Source: Euryhalocaulis caribicus (lineage in GTDB: Bacteria; Pseudomonadota; Alphaproteobacteria; Caulobacterales; Maricaulaceae). From it: a stretch of 64,000 nt of DNA. The notes beneath the pieces were generated by a model. That model ran no database searches. It was given only the letters and a program-made list of their open reading frames with translations, and was not told the DNA's origin. Both the position numbers and the translations under genes were made by a program. Location: positions 62,001 through 126,000 of the forward strand of contig NZ_ASJA01000001.1 of the NCBI RefSeq assembly GCF_000412185.1, written 5' to 3'. Below are positions 8,753 to 17,667 of this stretch, in pieces (position 1 is the stretch's first letter; the number at the start of each line of letters is the position of its first letter).

Positions 8753-9616
8753 CTAGTTGCGCACTTTCGGCTTCATGAGGCGGGAGGGACGCTGCGCCTC
8801 GGCGCTCTTGAACAGGGAGAAGGTCTGGTTGGCGTAGTTCACCGCGCCGGAGATCAGCTCGATATAGTCCGCCAGATCGGGGGTCTTCTCCACCTCGACC
8901 ATCTGGATCGGGCGCTCGGGGGCGTTCGTCTCGAACATGCAGTAGAACAGCGGTTCGCCGCGCTTGAGGATCAGGTCCTGCGTGGTGTCGTGCCATTCGA
9001 AGGCCCACATCAGCGGGCGCGGCCAGACATGGATGGGGAAGCGGCCGCCGAAAATCGTGCCCGGCAATTGCTGGCGGCGGTAATGCAGGAAGGCGGAAGT
9101 CTGGGTCATCCAGACCGGCTCGTCCGCGATGAAGACGTAAGGGAGCTTCAGCTGGATGGTCGGACGCGCCGGATAGCGCCATTCGACCTCCCGCACGAGA
9201 TGGACATATTCGTTCAGCTTGGATGGACGGATGGCGGAGGCTTCCCCGTTCACGCTGGCGATCCGCGGTTTGCCGTCCTGCGAGCGGCCAAAGCGCAGAT
9301 GGATGTCGTAAGGGCATTTCACCGCGAAATAGCGGCTTTCCAGATTCAGAACGGCCGGGCAGCGGGAGGCGGACTTCGCGTGCCGCTTGCTCATCTCCGG
9401 CGAGCGCACGCGTTCCGGCGGGTCATAGATCACCGCGCCCTTGCGCTCTGACAGCAACCAGCCGACCTGGACCGGCCCGCTGCGCGGCGCGTCAACGTCG
9501 CGGGGGGCGTACTGGATGGCGATATTGAGCATGTCGTCGCCGGCGATGGCGTCGGATTCGAGGATTTCCTCGCCGATTTCCTGTTCGCCCGTCTGTTCGG
9601 AAGTTTTATCCGTCAT
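8753..9616 (-). CDS. Conserved hypothetical protein
   Basis: A 287-residue soluble protein I cannot assign to a named family. The first 30 residues are acidic and probably disordered. The body is rich in aromatic residues and proline, with stretches such as FPIHVWPRPLMWAFEWHD and a conserved-looking RYFAVKCPYDIHLRFG. No signal peptide, membrane helix or nucleotide-binding motif is seen. It sits between fdxA and the TerB-like gene in a leftward cluster, 51 bases after the latter, so it may be cotranscribed. Function is unknown. Confidence 0.75.
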   Translation of the reverse strand: MTDKTSEQTGEQEIGEEILESDAIAGDDMLNIAIQYAPRDVDAPRSGPVQVGWLLSERKGAVIYDPPERVRSPEMSKRHAKSASRCPAVLNLESRYFAVKCPYDIHLRFGRSQDGKPRIASVNGEASAIRPSKLNEYVHLVREVEWRYPARPTIQLKLPYVFIADEPVWMTQTSAFLHYRRQQLPGTIFGGRFPIHVWPRPLMWAFEWHDTTQDLILKRGEPLFYCMFETNAPERPIQMVEVEKTPDLADYIELISGAVNYANQTFSLFKSAEAQRPSRLMKPKVRN

Positions 9617-9667
9617 GGAATGTTCGGCCTTTGCTGTAATCTTCTCTGCGCCGCGGAGCGTCCGCCC

Positions 9668-10114
9668 TCAGGCGTCCGCCTCGTCCTCGGCGCGTTTGCG
9701 GGCCAGGACCCGCGCCCGGTCTTCAACCGCCAGCAGCGGCGCCACGCGGCGGATGAATGAATCTTCCTCTGCGGCGCGCTCGCCATCGGCGAAAACCACG
9801 GACCATAGATGTTCGACGAGTTTTTCGCGTTTTTCCAGCGGAAGATTTTCCTTCACGATTTTCGTGAAGCGGTAATGGTCCACGGCCTCTTCGGCCAGAT
9901 CCTCGCCTTCGCTCAGAACGGCCTCGGCCTCCGCCTCTTCCAGATCGAACGCCTCTTTGAGGATCTGCTTGATCCGCTCGGCCTCCATGTGCGCGTAGAT
10001 GCCGTCAGCCAGCGCCGCTTCGACCAGAAGGGCGGTTGCGGCGACGTGCGGCGACAGCTCGTCCTCATTGGCGGCTCTGGATTTGCCTCCGAACAGGGAT
10101 TTGAGAACGTCCAT
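9668..10114 (-). CDS. TerB-like (tellurite-resistance-type) protein
   Basis: A 148-residue helical acidic protein that begins DVLKSLFGGKSR. The central AATALLVEAALADG and the later VVFADGERAAEEDSFIRRV are the two acidic helix pairs typical of TerB domains, which bind divalent metal in characterised members. ATG 10114 shares its A with the TGA of the upstream S4 gene (TGATG), indicating translational coupling. A GTG one codon earlier is less likely. The TerB name reflects the fold only; no other tellurite gene is nearby. Confidence 0.82.
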   Translation of the reverse strand: MDVLKSLFGGKSRAANEDELSPHVAATALLVEAALADGIYAHMEAERIKQILKEAFDLEEAEAEAVLSEGEDLAEEAVDHYRFTKIVKENLPLEKREKLVEHLWSVVFADGERAAEEDSFIRRVAPLLAVEDRARVLARKRAEDEADA

Positions 10115-10407
10115 CACGACTTATCTGCCTCCACGGTGTCATAGAGCGTTTGCGCCTCTGCCGGCGGTCCGCGGCGGTCGCCCAGACGGGCGATCCGCAC
10201 GCACATGATCCCGCCATTCCGCGCGAACGTCAAAATGTCTCCGGGCCGCACTACAGCAGAAGGCCGCGCGAGTCTTCTGGCATGTTCGCCGTCGCCGCAA
10301 CGCACACGTCCGTCGCGCACGAATTTCGAGGCGAGCGAACGGGATTTGAAAAAACGCGCGCGCCACAGCCAGACATCCACGCGGACGGTTTCCTCCGCCG
10401 GCTCCAT
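10114..10407 (-). CDS. S4-domain RNA-binding protein (Hsp15-like)
   Basis: A 97-residue basic protein. The S4 alpha-L motif is visible as VDVWLWRARFFKSRSLASKF followed by a GRV turn and VVRPGDILTF. These small S4 proteins resemble Hsp15, which binds 50S subunits carrying stalled peptidyl-tRNA. It overlaps the upstream helicase gene and the downstream TerB-like gene by TGATG junctions, so the three are almost certainly one transcript. The pairing with a SUV3-like helicase points to an RNA- or ribosome-related role. Confidence 0.88.
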   Translation of the reverse strand: MEPAEETVRVDVWLWRARFFKSRSLASKFVRDGRVRCGDGEHARRLARPSAVVRPGDILTFARNGGIMCVRIARLGDRRGPPAEAQTLYDTVEADKS

Positions 10408-12980
10408 CAGGATTTTTCGGCCTTTCGCTTGGGCGCGCGTGATTTCCGGCGCGGCGCGGGCCGGGCGGGCTTGAGCTGTGAAAGGGCGGCGAACGGCGAA
10501 TCCGCAGGCGGCCTGGGCGCCGGTTTCGCCTTGCGCGGCTTGGCGGCGCGGCGCCGCCAGAGTTCGGGCAGGGTCTCACCCGCTTCGGTTTCGGAGGGCT
10601 TTCGCGCCACCGCGTGGCCCAGCGATTTCACCACGCCGCGCAGATCCTCGACCGAACAGCCAAGGACCGAGGTCATGGCCGGGGTCAGTTCAAAGCCGGG
10701 CTGATTTTTCGCCGCCTCGCGCGCTTTCGCCAGTTCCGCGCCCAGCGCTTCCAGACTATCCAGCCGGATGGCGCGCGGCCCGCAGCGGCGGAAGCCGGCC
10801 GCCGCCACGGTTTGGGCGGGCAGGTCGGCGCGGGCGGGAACCGAGGTGAGGCCCGGCGCGGGCAGGAAATGACGGCTTTCTGGGTCCCCCGCCTGCGTCA
10901 GCAGGGCGAGCAGGCGCGCGGGTTCGGGCTTCAGCAAGGCCGGAACGAACAAGCTGAATCGGCCGATGCGCACGCCGGCGGCGCGCAGGGCGCGGCGTTC
11001 CGATCCGGACAGTTGCGCGATTTCGGAGGCGGCGTTGCGGCGGTCCAGCGCGCCTAAATTTTCGCGCAGGCGGAATGTCAGTCCGCGCGCCAGGCCGGTG
11101 ACGCGTTCCTCTTTCATCGCCGTGTCCAGCGCATGAAGCGGGGCGAGCACGCGGGCTATTTCGCCGTGCAGCCAGGTTTCCAGCCGCCGCCGGGCGCGTT
11201 CCTGCGCCGGGTTCGAGCCCAGCTCCCCGCCGGTCAGGCGCGCCGATGGCTGAAGAATATCCGAACCGGGTGCGAGCTGGCCGACGGGGGCCTCTTTCCA
11301 GAACAGACGCCCGGCCTCGTCCATCGTGATGGCGTCCGGTTTCGCGCGGGCCAGTTCGCCCAGGCGGCGGTCCATTTCCGGCCGCAGGGTTTTCACCGCG
11401 GCGTTGCGCAGGGCCTTGGCTTCCGCAGCGCTGGAATGAACGTCGAGCTCGAAGGTCAGGCCACTGAGATGGCCGACGACATGGCCCTCTACCGTCACTT
11501 CGCCTTCGGCCGAAACCCCGGCAAGAAGTTCGCCGTCTTCGCGCAGGCCGCGCAGAAGGGCGCTGGTGCGGCGGTCGACGAAGCGCAGGGTCAGCGCCTC
11601 GTGCAGGGCGTCGGAGAGGCGGTCCTCAACATCGCGGGCGACGGCGCGCCAGTGGGCGCTGTCATCCACCCAGTCGCCCTTGTTCGCCAGATAGGACCAT
11701 GTGCGGACATGGGCGAGGCGGGCGGAGAGCGCGTCGACATCGCCGGACGGCTTGTCCAGCCGCGCGATCTGCGCGCCCAGCCAGTCGGCGGGCAGATGGC
11801 CGTCGCGGTCCAGATGGTTGTGAATGGTCTTCAGCAGCTTGACGTGCTGGTCGACGGTGAGCTTCCGGAAGTCCGGGATCTGGCAGATGTCCCAGAGCCG
11901 CTCGACGCTGGCGCGGGTGGTGAGCGCGCCGGCGATTTCCGGATCTTCGGAGAGCATTTGCAGGGCCTGTTCGTCCAGCGCGTGACGGACGCGGATCAGC
12001 GCCTCGTCCGGCGTCGGGCGGTTCAGCGAGGCGTTGAGGGCGTCCATCGACGAAAAATCGAGATCGAAATTGCGCCACTCCAGCCGCTCCAGCGGTTTGA
12101 ACTGGTGGTTTTCCAGACGCTGGACGTCCTCGATGTCCAGCTCCGGCGCGTCGCCGGTCGTGCCGAACGTGCCGGGCTGGCGGAAGCGGCCCGCGCGGCC
12201 GGCGATCTGGCCCATCTCCGCGGGGACGAGGCGGCGCCGCTTGCGGCCGTCAAACTTGGTGAGGCGGGCGAAGGCGACATGGTCGACATTCAGGTTCAGG
12301 CCCATGCCGATGGCGTCGGTGGCGACGAGGTAATCCACCTCGCCGGACTGGAACAGCTCCACCTGCGCGTTGCGGGTGCGGGGGCTGAGCGCGCCCATCA
12401 CCACGGCCGCGCCGCCGCGCTTGCGGCGGATCAGTTCGGCGATGGCGTAAACATCCTCCGCCGAGAAGGCGACGATGGCGGAGCGCCGGGGCAGGGCGGT
12501 GATGCGGCTGTGCCCGGCATAGGAGAGGGTGGAAAACCGCTCCCGCGTCTCGATCTCCGCCTCCGGGACCAGACGGCGGACCAGCGGGCGCAGGGTTTCG
12601 GCGCCCAGGATCATGGTTTCCTGTGTTCCCCGGCACTCGGTCATGCGGTGGGTGAAGATGTGGCCGCGTTCGGGGTCGGCGGCCAGCTGCGCCTCGTCGA
12701 TGGCCATGAAGCTGACCGGCTGGGACAGCGGCATCGCCTCCGCCGTGCAGATCCAGTAGCGCGGATTGCCGGGGACGATCTTTTCCTCGCCGGTCATCAG
12801 GGCGGCGGCGCCCGCGCCCTTGGCGGCCACGACCCGGTCATAGATCTCCCGGGCGAGCAGGCGCAGCGGAAGGCCGATCATGCCGGTGGGGTGGCCGAGC
12901 ATGCGCTCGACCGCCAGATGCGTCTTGCCGGTATTGGTCGGGCCCAGCGCGGCGCGCAGAGTCGTCTGGAGCGCGCTCAT
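10407..12980 (-). CDS. SUV3-like superfamily 2 RNA helicase
   Basis: An 857-residue helicase resembling mitochondrial SUV3. Walker A is GPTNTGKTH at residues 13-21, the Walker B box is DEAQ near 95, and motif VI reads GQIAGRAGRF. A SUV3-type C-terminal region follows, and the last 60 residues are a basic, proline-rich tail (KSRAPKRKAEKS) likely to bind RNA. SUV3 unwinds structured RNA for degradation; the bacterial role is not well defined. An AG-rich site precedes ATG 12980. DUF3108 lies 37 bases upstream and the S4 gene overlaps the stop. Confidence 0.88.
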   Translation of the reverse strand: MSALQTTLRAALGPTNTGKTHLAVERMLGHPTGMIGLPLRLLAREIYDRVVAAKGAGAAALMTGEEKIVPGNPRYWICTAEAMPLSQPVSFMAIDEAQLAADPERGHIFTHRMTECRGTQETMILGAETLRPLVRRLVPEAEIETRERFSTLSYAGHSRITALPRRSAIVAFSAEDVYAIAELIRRKRGGAAVVMGALSPRTRNAQVELFQSGEVDYLVATDAIGMGLNLNVDHVAFARLTKFDGRKRRRLVPAEMGQIAGRAGRFRQPGTFGTTGDAPELDIEDVQRLENHQFKPLERLEWRNFDLDFSSMDALNASLNRPTPDEALIRVRHALDEQALQMLSEDPEIAGALTTRASVERLWDICQIPDFRKLTVDQHVKLLKTIHNHLDRDGHLPADWLGAQIARLDKPSGDVDALSARLAHVRTWSYLANKGDWVDDSAHWRAVARDVEDRLSDALHEALTLRFVDRRTSALLRGLREDGELLAGVSAEGEVTVEGHVVGHLSGLTFELDVHSSAAEAKALRNAAVKTLRPEMDRRLGELARAKPDAITMDEAGRLFWKEAPVGQLAPGSDILQPSARLTGGELGSNPAQERARRRLETWLHGEIARVLAPLHALDTAMKEERVTGLARGLTFRLRENLGALDRRNAASEIAQLSGSERRALRAAGVRIGRFSLFVPALLKPEPARLLALLTQAGDPESRHFLPAPGLTSVPARADLPAQTVAAAGFRRCGPRAIRLDSLEALGAELAKAREAAKNQPGFELTPAMTSVLGCSVEDLRGVVKSLGHAVARKPSETEAGETLPELWRRRAAKPRKAKPAPRPPADSPFAALSQLKPARPAPRRKSRAPKRKAEKS

Positions 12981-13017
12981 GTTTGCAGCTCTCCTCGAAT
13001 CAGAAGGCGGGCGGGGG

Positions 13018-13875
13018 TCAGTCTAGCGCGTCGGCGCCGGCCAGCGAGTCGCCCATCGCAATGTCCAGATCGCGAATCTCGATCACCGCCTTGCCGAAAT
13101 CCAGCTGCAGCTCGAACCGCACCGGCATGGACACGCCATAGGACGGGGTGTCCGCGAACCACACGCGCAGGGGCGTATTCTCCATGTCCTCGTCCGGCAG
13201 GTCTTCCGGGTCGAAGCCCGAGACGGGGATATAATAGACATTGCAGGAGGTGACGGGGCCTTTATAGCCCTTCAGCTTCGCCTCGTAATCGCCCTCATAG
13301 ATCATGCGCAGATCGTAACGCTGCTTGCCGTCAAAGACGCGGGCGTCATAGCCGCACGGGCGGTCCGCGTGGCGGTTGGCGTTCAGCGCCATCTGCAGGA
13401 TGGCGGACAGGGCGTCGACCGCCTCCAGCCGTTCCTCGCGGGTGGCGGGGGGCTGTCCCATGCTGCCAAAGCGCGGGTTCACGTCGGAGATCACGTCATC
13501 GCCGGTGAAGGTGATCTCGATCGTGCGGTCCTTGGACCCGGCCGCGTTCATGTGGCGGTAGTTTTTCGGCCTGGGGTAGGAGCGATCCATCTCGCCCTCC
13601 ACCTCGGCCTCGATTTCCGCCTTCTTGAACCAGCGCACCAGCCCCGCCGTTTCAAACAGCGCGTCCGATTCGTATTCGCCGCCGGAAAGCCGGGCGTCCA
13701 GCGAGGCGTTCAATACCTTGATGCCCAGCAGATAGCCGGAATATTGCGCGTCGATGGCGCGCGGCAGCAGCGTTTCGCTGGAAGCCTGCGGCGCGTCATC
13801 AGCGGTTTTCGCCTGTTGCGGCGCGGCCAGCATGGCGGCCGAGGCCAGCGCAAGAAGGAATGGCTTGTGTCTCAT
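13018..13875 (-). CDS. DUF3108 periplasmic protein
   Basis: A 285-residue protein with an N-terminal signal peptide (LLALASAAMLAAPQQA). The mature domain follows the DUF3108 pattern: repeated beta strands such as AIDAQYSGYLLGIKVLNASL and a C-terminal PLRVWFADTPSYGVSMPVR segment. The family is secreted and widespread in Proteobacteria without a proven activity; it resembles lipoprotein-carrier-like half-barrels. It is the first gene of the leftward run into the helicase. A divergent region of 191 bases separates it from rpmB. Confidence 0.85.
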   Translation of the reverse strand: MRHKPFLLALASAAMLAAPQQAKTADDAPQASSETLLPRAIDAQYSGYLLGIKVLNASLDARLSGGEYESDALFETAGLVRWFKKAEIEAEVEGEMDRSYPRPKNYRHMNAAGSKDRTIEITFTGDDVISDVNPRFGSMGQPPATREERLEAVDALSAILQMALNANRHADRPCGYDARVFDGKQRYDLRMIYEGDYEAKLKGYKGPVTSCNVYYIPVSGFDPEDLPDEDMENTPLRVWFADTPSYGVSMPVRFELQLDFGKAVIEIRDLDIAMGDSLAGADALD

Positions 13876-14066
13876 GGGCGTGTTTTAATCCCGCAAATAC
13901 GGCGTGAAAAAGTCTTTGTCGCGCGCGGGGCGCCTTTCCAGTGCCCCTGTGTCTTGACCCGCTTCGGGCATAAGGCTAAATGCCCCGCTTCCGCGACAGG
14001 CATTGGACGCTTGGCGCGAAATAAGGTTTTTTGCGCGAAACGCAAACATCGAGAGGACGTGACGCC

Positions 14067-14372
14067 ATGGCGCGCCGCTGCGAATTGTCGGGTATTGGGC
14101 CGGTTTCCGGAAACAATGTCTCGCACTCCCACAAGAAGACCAAGCGCCGGTTCCTGCCGAACCTGTGCGATGTGACGCTGACGTCGGAAAAGCTGGGCCG
14201 CAGCTTCTCCATGCGCGTTTCGGCCGCGACCCTGCGCACCGTCGACAAGATGGGCGGGCTGGATCACTATCTGGCGAAAGCCAAGGTCGATCAGCTGTCC
14301 GATCAGGCGCAGCGCATCAAGCGCGCCCTGAAAAAGGCTGACCGCGAAACGCTGCTCGAGAAAGTCGAGTAG
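14067..14372 (+). CDS. rpmB: 50S ribosomal protein L28
   Basis: A 101-residue basic protein of the large ribosomal subunit. MARRCELSG at the N-terminus and the VSHSHKKTKRRFLPNL segment are diagnostic of L28. The start at 14067 has GAGAGGA upstream at the right distance; the frame is open further but those codons lack homology. It is monocistronic, with a strong terminator just downstream, as is usual in alphaproteobacteria, where the C-terminus is longer than in E. coli. Confidence 0.97.
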   Translation: MARRCELSGIGPVSGNNVSHSHKKTKRRFLPNLCDVTLTSEKLGRSFSMRVSAATLRTVDKMGGLDHYLAKAKVDQLSDQAQRIKRALKKADRETLLEKVE

Positions 14373-14401
14373 GCCGCAACCGGCTTCAATCCCAGGTTTT
14401 G

Positions 14402-14435
14402 AAACGGGCGGTCCATGGCGGGCCGCCCGTTTTCA
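14402..14435 (+). terminator. Rho-independent terminator of rpmB
   Basis: AAACGGGCGG (14402-14411) pairs perfectly with CCGCCCGTTT (14423-14432) around an 11-base loop and is followed by a T-rich tail. It lies 30 bases after the L28 stop. An open frame beginning at 14415 inside this hairpin is therefore unlikely to be the start of the next gene. Confidence 0.85.
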
Positions 14436-14519
14436 TTTGCGCCGCCTTGCGCCCGCCCGGTTCGGGCGCTTCTATGCGCGGCAATTCATTATCCCGTTCT
14501 TTTCGTATCGAGGTTCTTC

Positions 14520-16259
14520 ATGCGCCTTCTGATCGCCGCCCTGACCCTGTTTTCCGCCTGCGCCGCGAACGCGCAGGACGCTGACGCGCCGGCCGGGGCG
14601 CCGGAGCGGATATTCCTCAACGGCGTGATCCATACCGGAAACGAAGACACGCCCCGGGCGGAGGCCGTCGCGGTGGCGGACGGCGTGGTGGCGTTCACCG
14701 GCGCTCAGGACGCGGCGCTGGAGATGGCCGGCGCGGAGACCGAGATCGTCGATCTGCGCGGCGCGGTGATGTTTCCGGGCTTCACCGACGCCCACGCGCA
14801 CCTGATCGGCATTGGCCAGCGGGAGCTGACGCTGAATCTGGAAGGGTCGGAATCACTGGCCGGCATGCTGGCGCGGCTGGAACGCTGGGCGGAGGACCAT
14901 CCCGAAGGCGTGATCGCCGGGCGCGGCTGGATCGAGACGCAGTGGCCGGAAGGCCGGATGCCGACGCGGGAGGACCTGGACGGCGTCGTTGACGATCGTC
15001 CGGTGCTGCTGGGCCGCGCCGACGGTCATGCGCTGGTCGCCAACAGCGCGGCGCTGGAAGCGGCGGGCATCACGGCCGATAGCGAAGACCCCGAGGGCGG
15101 GCGGATCGAGCGCGGCGAAGCCGGCGAGCCGAACGGCATCCTGATCGACGCGGCCATGGCGCCGGTTGAGGCGCTGGTGCAGGAGATGAGCGATGCGGAG
15201 CGGCGCGAGGCGCTGCGCATCGGTGCGGAGGCCATGGCCGAATATGGCTGGACGGGCATCCACAACATGTCCGTGACCGAAGCCCAGGCGCGGGATCTGG
15301 ACGAGCTGGCCGCCGCCGGGGAATTGCCGATCCGCGTCTATAACGCCCTGGACTGGGGCAATGACGTGCTGCTGGAGGACGGCCCCTGGGGCAGCCCGGA
15401 CCGCCGTAACGTGACACGGGCCTACAAGGTCTATGCGGACGGCGCGCTGGGCTCCCGCGGAGCGGCGTTGCTGGAGCCTTATTCGGACCGGCCCGATACG
15501 ACCGGGCTGTTGTTCCTGGACGAGGAAAAGGCATTGGCCTTCTATGAGAAGGCGCTGCGCGAGGGCATCCAGATCGCCACGCATGCGATTGGCGACGCCG
15601 CAAACCGTCAGGTGCTGGACCTCTATAGCCAGGCTTTCGTCGCGGTCCCGCCGGATGAGCGGGCGGTGCGCAATCCGCGCTGGCGGATCGAGCATTCGCA
15701 GATTGTCGACCCGGCGGATATCGAACGCTTCGCCAGCCTGGGCGTCATCGCCTCCATGCAGCCCAGCCACGCCATCGGCGATCTCTATTTCGCGCCAGAC
15801 CGGCTGGGCGAGGAGCGGCTGGAGGGCGCCTATGCGTGGCAGAGCCTGATTGATGCGGGCGCAATCGTCGCCGCAGGTTCCGATGCCCCGGTCGAGCGCG
15901 GCGACGCCCGGATCGAGTTCTACGCGGCGGTCGCCCGCCGGAGCGTGGACGGCTTCCAGGGTGAGGGATGGCATCCGGAAGAAGCGGTCAGCCGTGAGAC
16001 GGCGCTGAAAATATTCACGGTCTGGCCGGCCTATGCCAGCTTCCGCGAGGACGAGCTGGGCGTGATCGCGCCCGGCATGCGGGCCGATTTCAGCGTCTTC
16101 CGCGACGACCTGATGTCAGAGCCGGAAGAGGACATTCTGCGCAACAAGGCGGTGATGACCGTGGTGGACGGGGAGATTGTCTACCGGGCCGATGATGAAA
16201 TGTGGCCCAATAATCCCCCCGCCGACCTGCCGGACCTGCGCGGCGATACGCCGGAATAG
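14520..16259 (+). CDS. Secreted amidohydrolase of the YtcJ type
   Basis: A 579-residue metal-dependent hydrolase of the amidohydrolase superfamily. A signal peptide ends near ACAANAQ. The metal-binding HxH is His92/His94 in FTDAHAHLIG. Later ligands are in ATHAIGDAANRQ, IEHSQIVDP and the Asp of AAGSDAPVERG. This arrangement is that of YtcJ-like cyclic-amide or formamide hydrolases; the substrate is not predictable. Start 14520 follows the rpmB terminator and gives a proper signal peptide, unlike the upstream ATG at 14415. It converges on the SDR gene. Confidence 0.9.
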   Translation: MRLLIAALTLFSACAANAQDADAPAGAPERIFLNGVIHTGNEDTPRAEAVAVADGVVAFTGAQDAALEMAGAETEIVDLRGAVMFPGFTDAHAHLIGIGQRELTLNLEGSESLAGMLARLERWAEDHPEGVIAGRGWIETQWPEGRMPTREDLDGVVDDRPVLLGRADGHALVANSAALEAAGITADSEDPEGGRIERGEAGEPNGILIDAAMAPVEALVQEMSDAERREALRIGAEAMAEYGWTGIHNMSVTEAQARDLDELAAAGELPIRVYNALDWGNDVLLEDGPWGSPDRRNVTRAYKVYADGALGSRGAALLEPYSDRPDTTGLLFLDEEKALAFYEKALREGIQIATHAIGDAANRQVLDLYSQAFVAVPPDERAVRNPRWRIEHSQIVDPADIERFASLGVIASMQPSHAIGDLYFAPDRLGEERLEGAYAWQSLIDAGAIVAAGSDAPVERGDARIEFYAAVARRSVDGFQGEGWHPEEAVSRETALKIFTVWPAYASFREDELGVIAPGMRADFSVFRDDLMSEPEEDILRNKAVMTVVDGEIVYRADDEMWPNNPPADLPDLRGDTPE

Positions 16260-16264
16260 GGCGT

Positions 16265-16996
16265 TCAGCCCTCCTGCACGGTGGGACGGATCAGAACCTC
16301 GTTCACCGAGACCGAATCGGGCTGGGAGATCGAGTAGGCGGCGGCCTCCGCGATATCTTCCGGCTTCAGGCCGGTGTCCTTCTGCATCGTTTTCACGCGG
16401 TCCTTGATCTGGTCGTTGGAGATGTCGTTGCCCAGCTCCGTCTCCACCGCGCCGGGGGAGATGATGGTCGAGCGGATCTTGCCCGCAGTTTCCATCCGCA
16501 AGCCCTCTGAAATGGCGCGCACGGCGTGCTTGGTGCCGCAATAGACGACGCCGGATTTGACCACGCGATGGCCGGCGGTCGAGGCGATATTGATCACCTG
16601 GCCGCTTTCCCGTTCCAGCATGTGGTCGAGCACGGCGTCGACGCCATAAAGAACGCCCTTGATGTTCACGTCGATCATCTTGTCCCACTCATCCACCTTG
16701 CCTTCTGACAGGAAGGAAAGCGGCATGACGCCGGCATTATTGATCAGCACGTCGATGTGGCCGAACCTGTCGATGGCGGCCTTGGCCAGCGCCTGAACGT
16801 CATCGCGGCGGGTGACGTCGGTGACGTGATAGGCGGCGTCCCCGCCCAACTTGTCCGCCAGCGATTTCAGGCGGTCTTCCCGCCGCGCCCCCAGCATCAG
16901 CTTGGCGCCGTCCTTGGAGAGCCGCTCCGCAATCGCCTCGCCAATGCCGCTGGAGGCGCCGGTTATGACCACGACCTTGTCCTTGATTCCACTCAT
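16265..16996 (-). CDS. Short-chain dehydrogenase/reductase
   Basis: A complete 243-residue classical SDR. The cofactor motif TGASSGIG is at residues 12-19, NNAG at 86-89, and the catalytic Ser139, Tyr152 and Lys156 are all present (YCGTKHA). The Arg pair in GARRED suggests a preference for NADP(H). The clade resembles YdfG/serine-3-dehydrogenase-like oxidoreductases acting on small hydroxy compounds, but the substrate is not certain. AAGGAG lies nine bases before the start. It is transcribed singly and diverges from apt. Confidence 0.9.
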   Translation of the reverse strand: MSGIKDKVVVITGASSGIGEAIAERLSKDGAKLMLGARREDRLKSLADKLGGDAAYHVTDVTRRDDVQALAKAAIDRFGHIDVLINNAGVMPLSFLSEGKVDEWDKMIDVNIKGVLYGVDAVLDHMLERESGQVINIASTAGHRVVKSGVVYCGTKHAVRAISEGLRMETAGKIRSTIISPGAVETELGNDISNDQIKDRVKTMQKDTGLKPEDIAEAAAYSISQPDSVSVNEVLIRPTVQEG

Positions 16997-17067
16997 AAAT
17001 TGCTCCTTGAAATGTCTTTTTTCAGCTCAGGGTTCGAACTTCCTCAAGATCATAGTAGAAGCCGGGC

Positions 17068-17595
17068 ATGAACCTGAAAGAGACGATCCGAACCATCCCG
17101 GACTACCCGAAGCCGGGAATTTTGTTCCGCGACGTAACCACCCTGTTCGCGCGCGCCGAGGCGTTCGAGGAAGCCGTGGCCGGCATGGCGGCGCCCTATG
17201 AGGGGCGGCAGATTGACCTTGTGGCTGGGATCGAGGCGCGAGGCTTCATCCTGGGCGGGGCCATCGCCACGCGCCTGAAGGCGGGCTTCATCCCGCTGCG
17301 CAAGAAGGGGAAGCTGCCGCACAGGACGCTGACCGAGTCCTACGCGCTGGAATATGGCGATGATGAGCTGGAGATGCATGAGGACGCCGCGCCGAAGGGC
17401 GCGCGGGTGCTGCTGGTCGATGACCTAATCGCGACGGGCGGCACGGCGGAGGCGGGGGTGAAGCTGCTGAAGCGGTCGGGCGCGGAGATTGCGGGCGTGG
17501 TTTTCCTGATCGAGCTGCCGGAGCTGGGCGGACGCGAACGGCTGGAAGGTCAGGGCGTCGCCATGCAGTCCCTGCTTTCGTTCGAAGGCCACTGA
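17068..17595 (+). CDS. apt: Adenine phosphoribosyltransferase
   Basis: A 175-residue purine-salvage enzyme that makes AMP from adenine and PRPP. The N-terminal IRTIPDYPKPGILFRDVT segment and VAGIEARGFILGGAIA are specific for Apt. The PRPP loop is VDDLIATGGTAE at about residues 117-128. Length is typical and no residue appears missing. The MFS exporter gene starts 72 bases downstream on the same strand; whether they share a transcript is unclear. Confidence 0.96.
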   Translation: MNLKETIRTIPDYPKPGILFRDVTTLFARAEAFEEAVAGMAAPYEGRQIDLVAGIEARGFILGGAIATRLKAGFIPLRKKGKLPHRTLTESYALEYGDDELEMHEDAAPKGARVLLVDDLIATGGTAEAGVKLLKRSGAEIAGVVFLIELPELGGRERLEGQGVAMQSLLSFEGH

Positions 17596-17667
17596 CTGCG
17601 ATTGCCGTCCCGTGCGCGGCAATTGCGCGCTAGGCAAAACGGCCCATTCGCGCGATAGAGGCCGCCC

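Noticed and set aside
11133-13253. 706-codon plus-strand open frame
   Set aside because: Antisense to the SUV3-like helicase and part of DUF3108. The composition is Gly/Ala/Arg/Gln-rich without domains.
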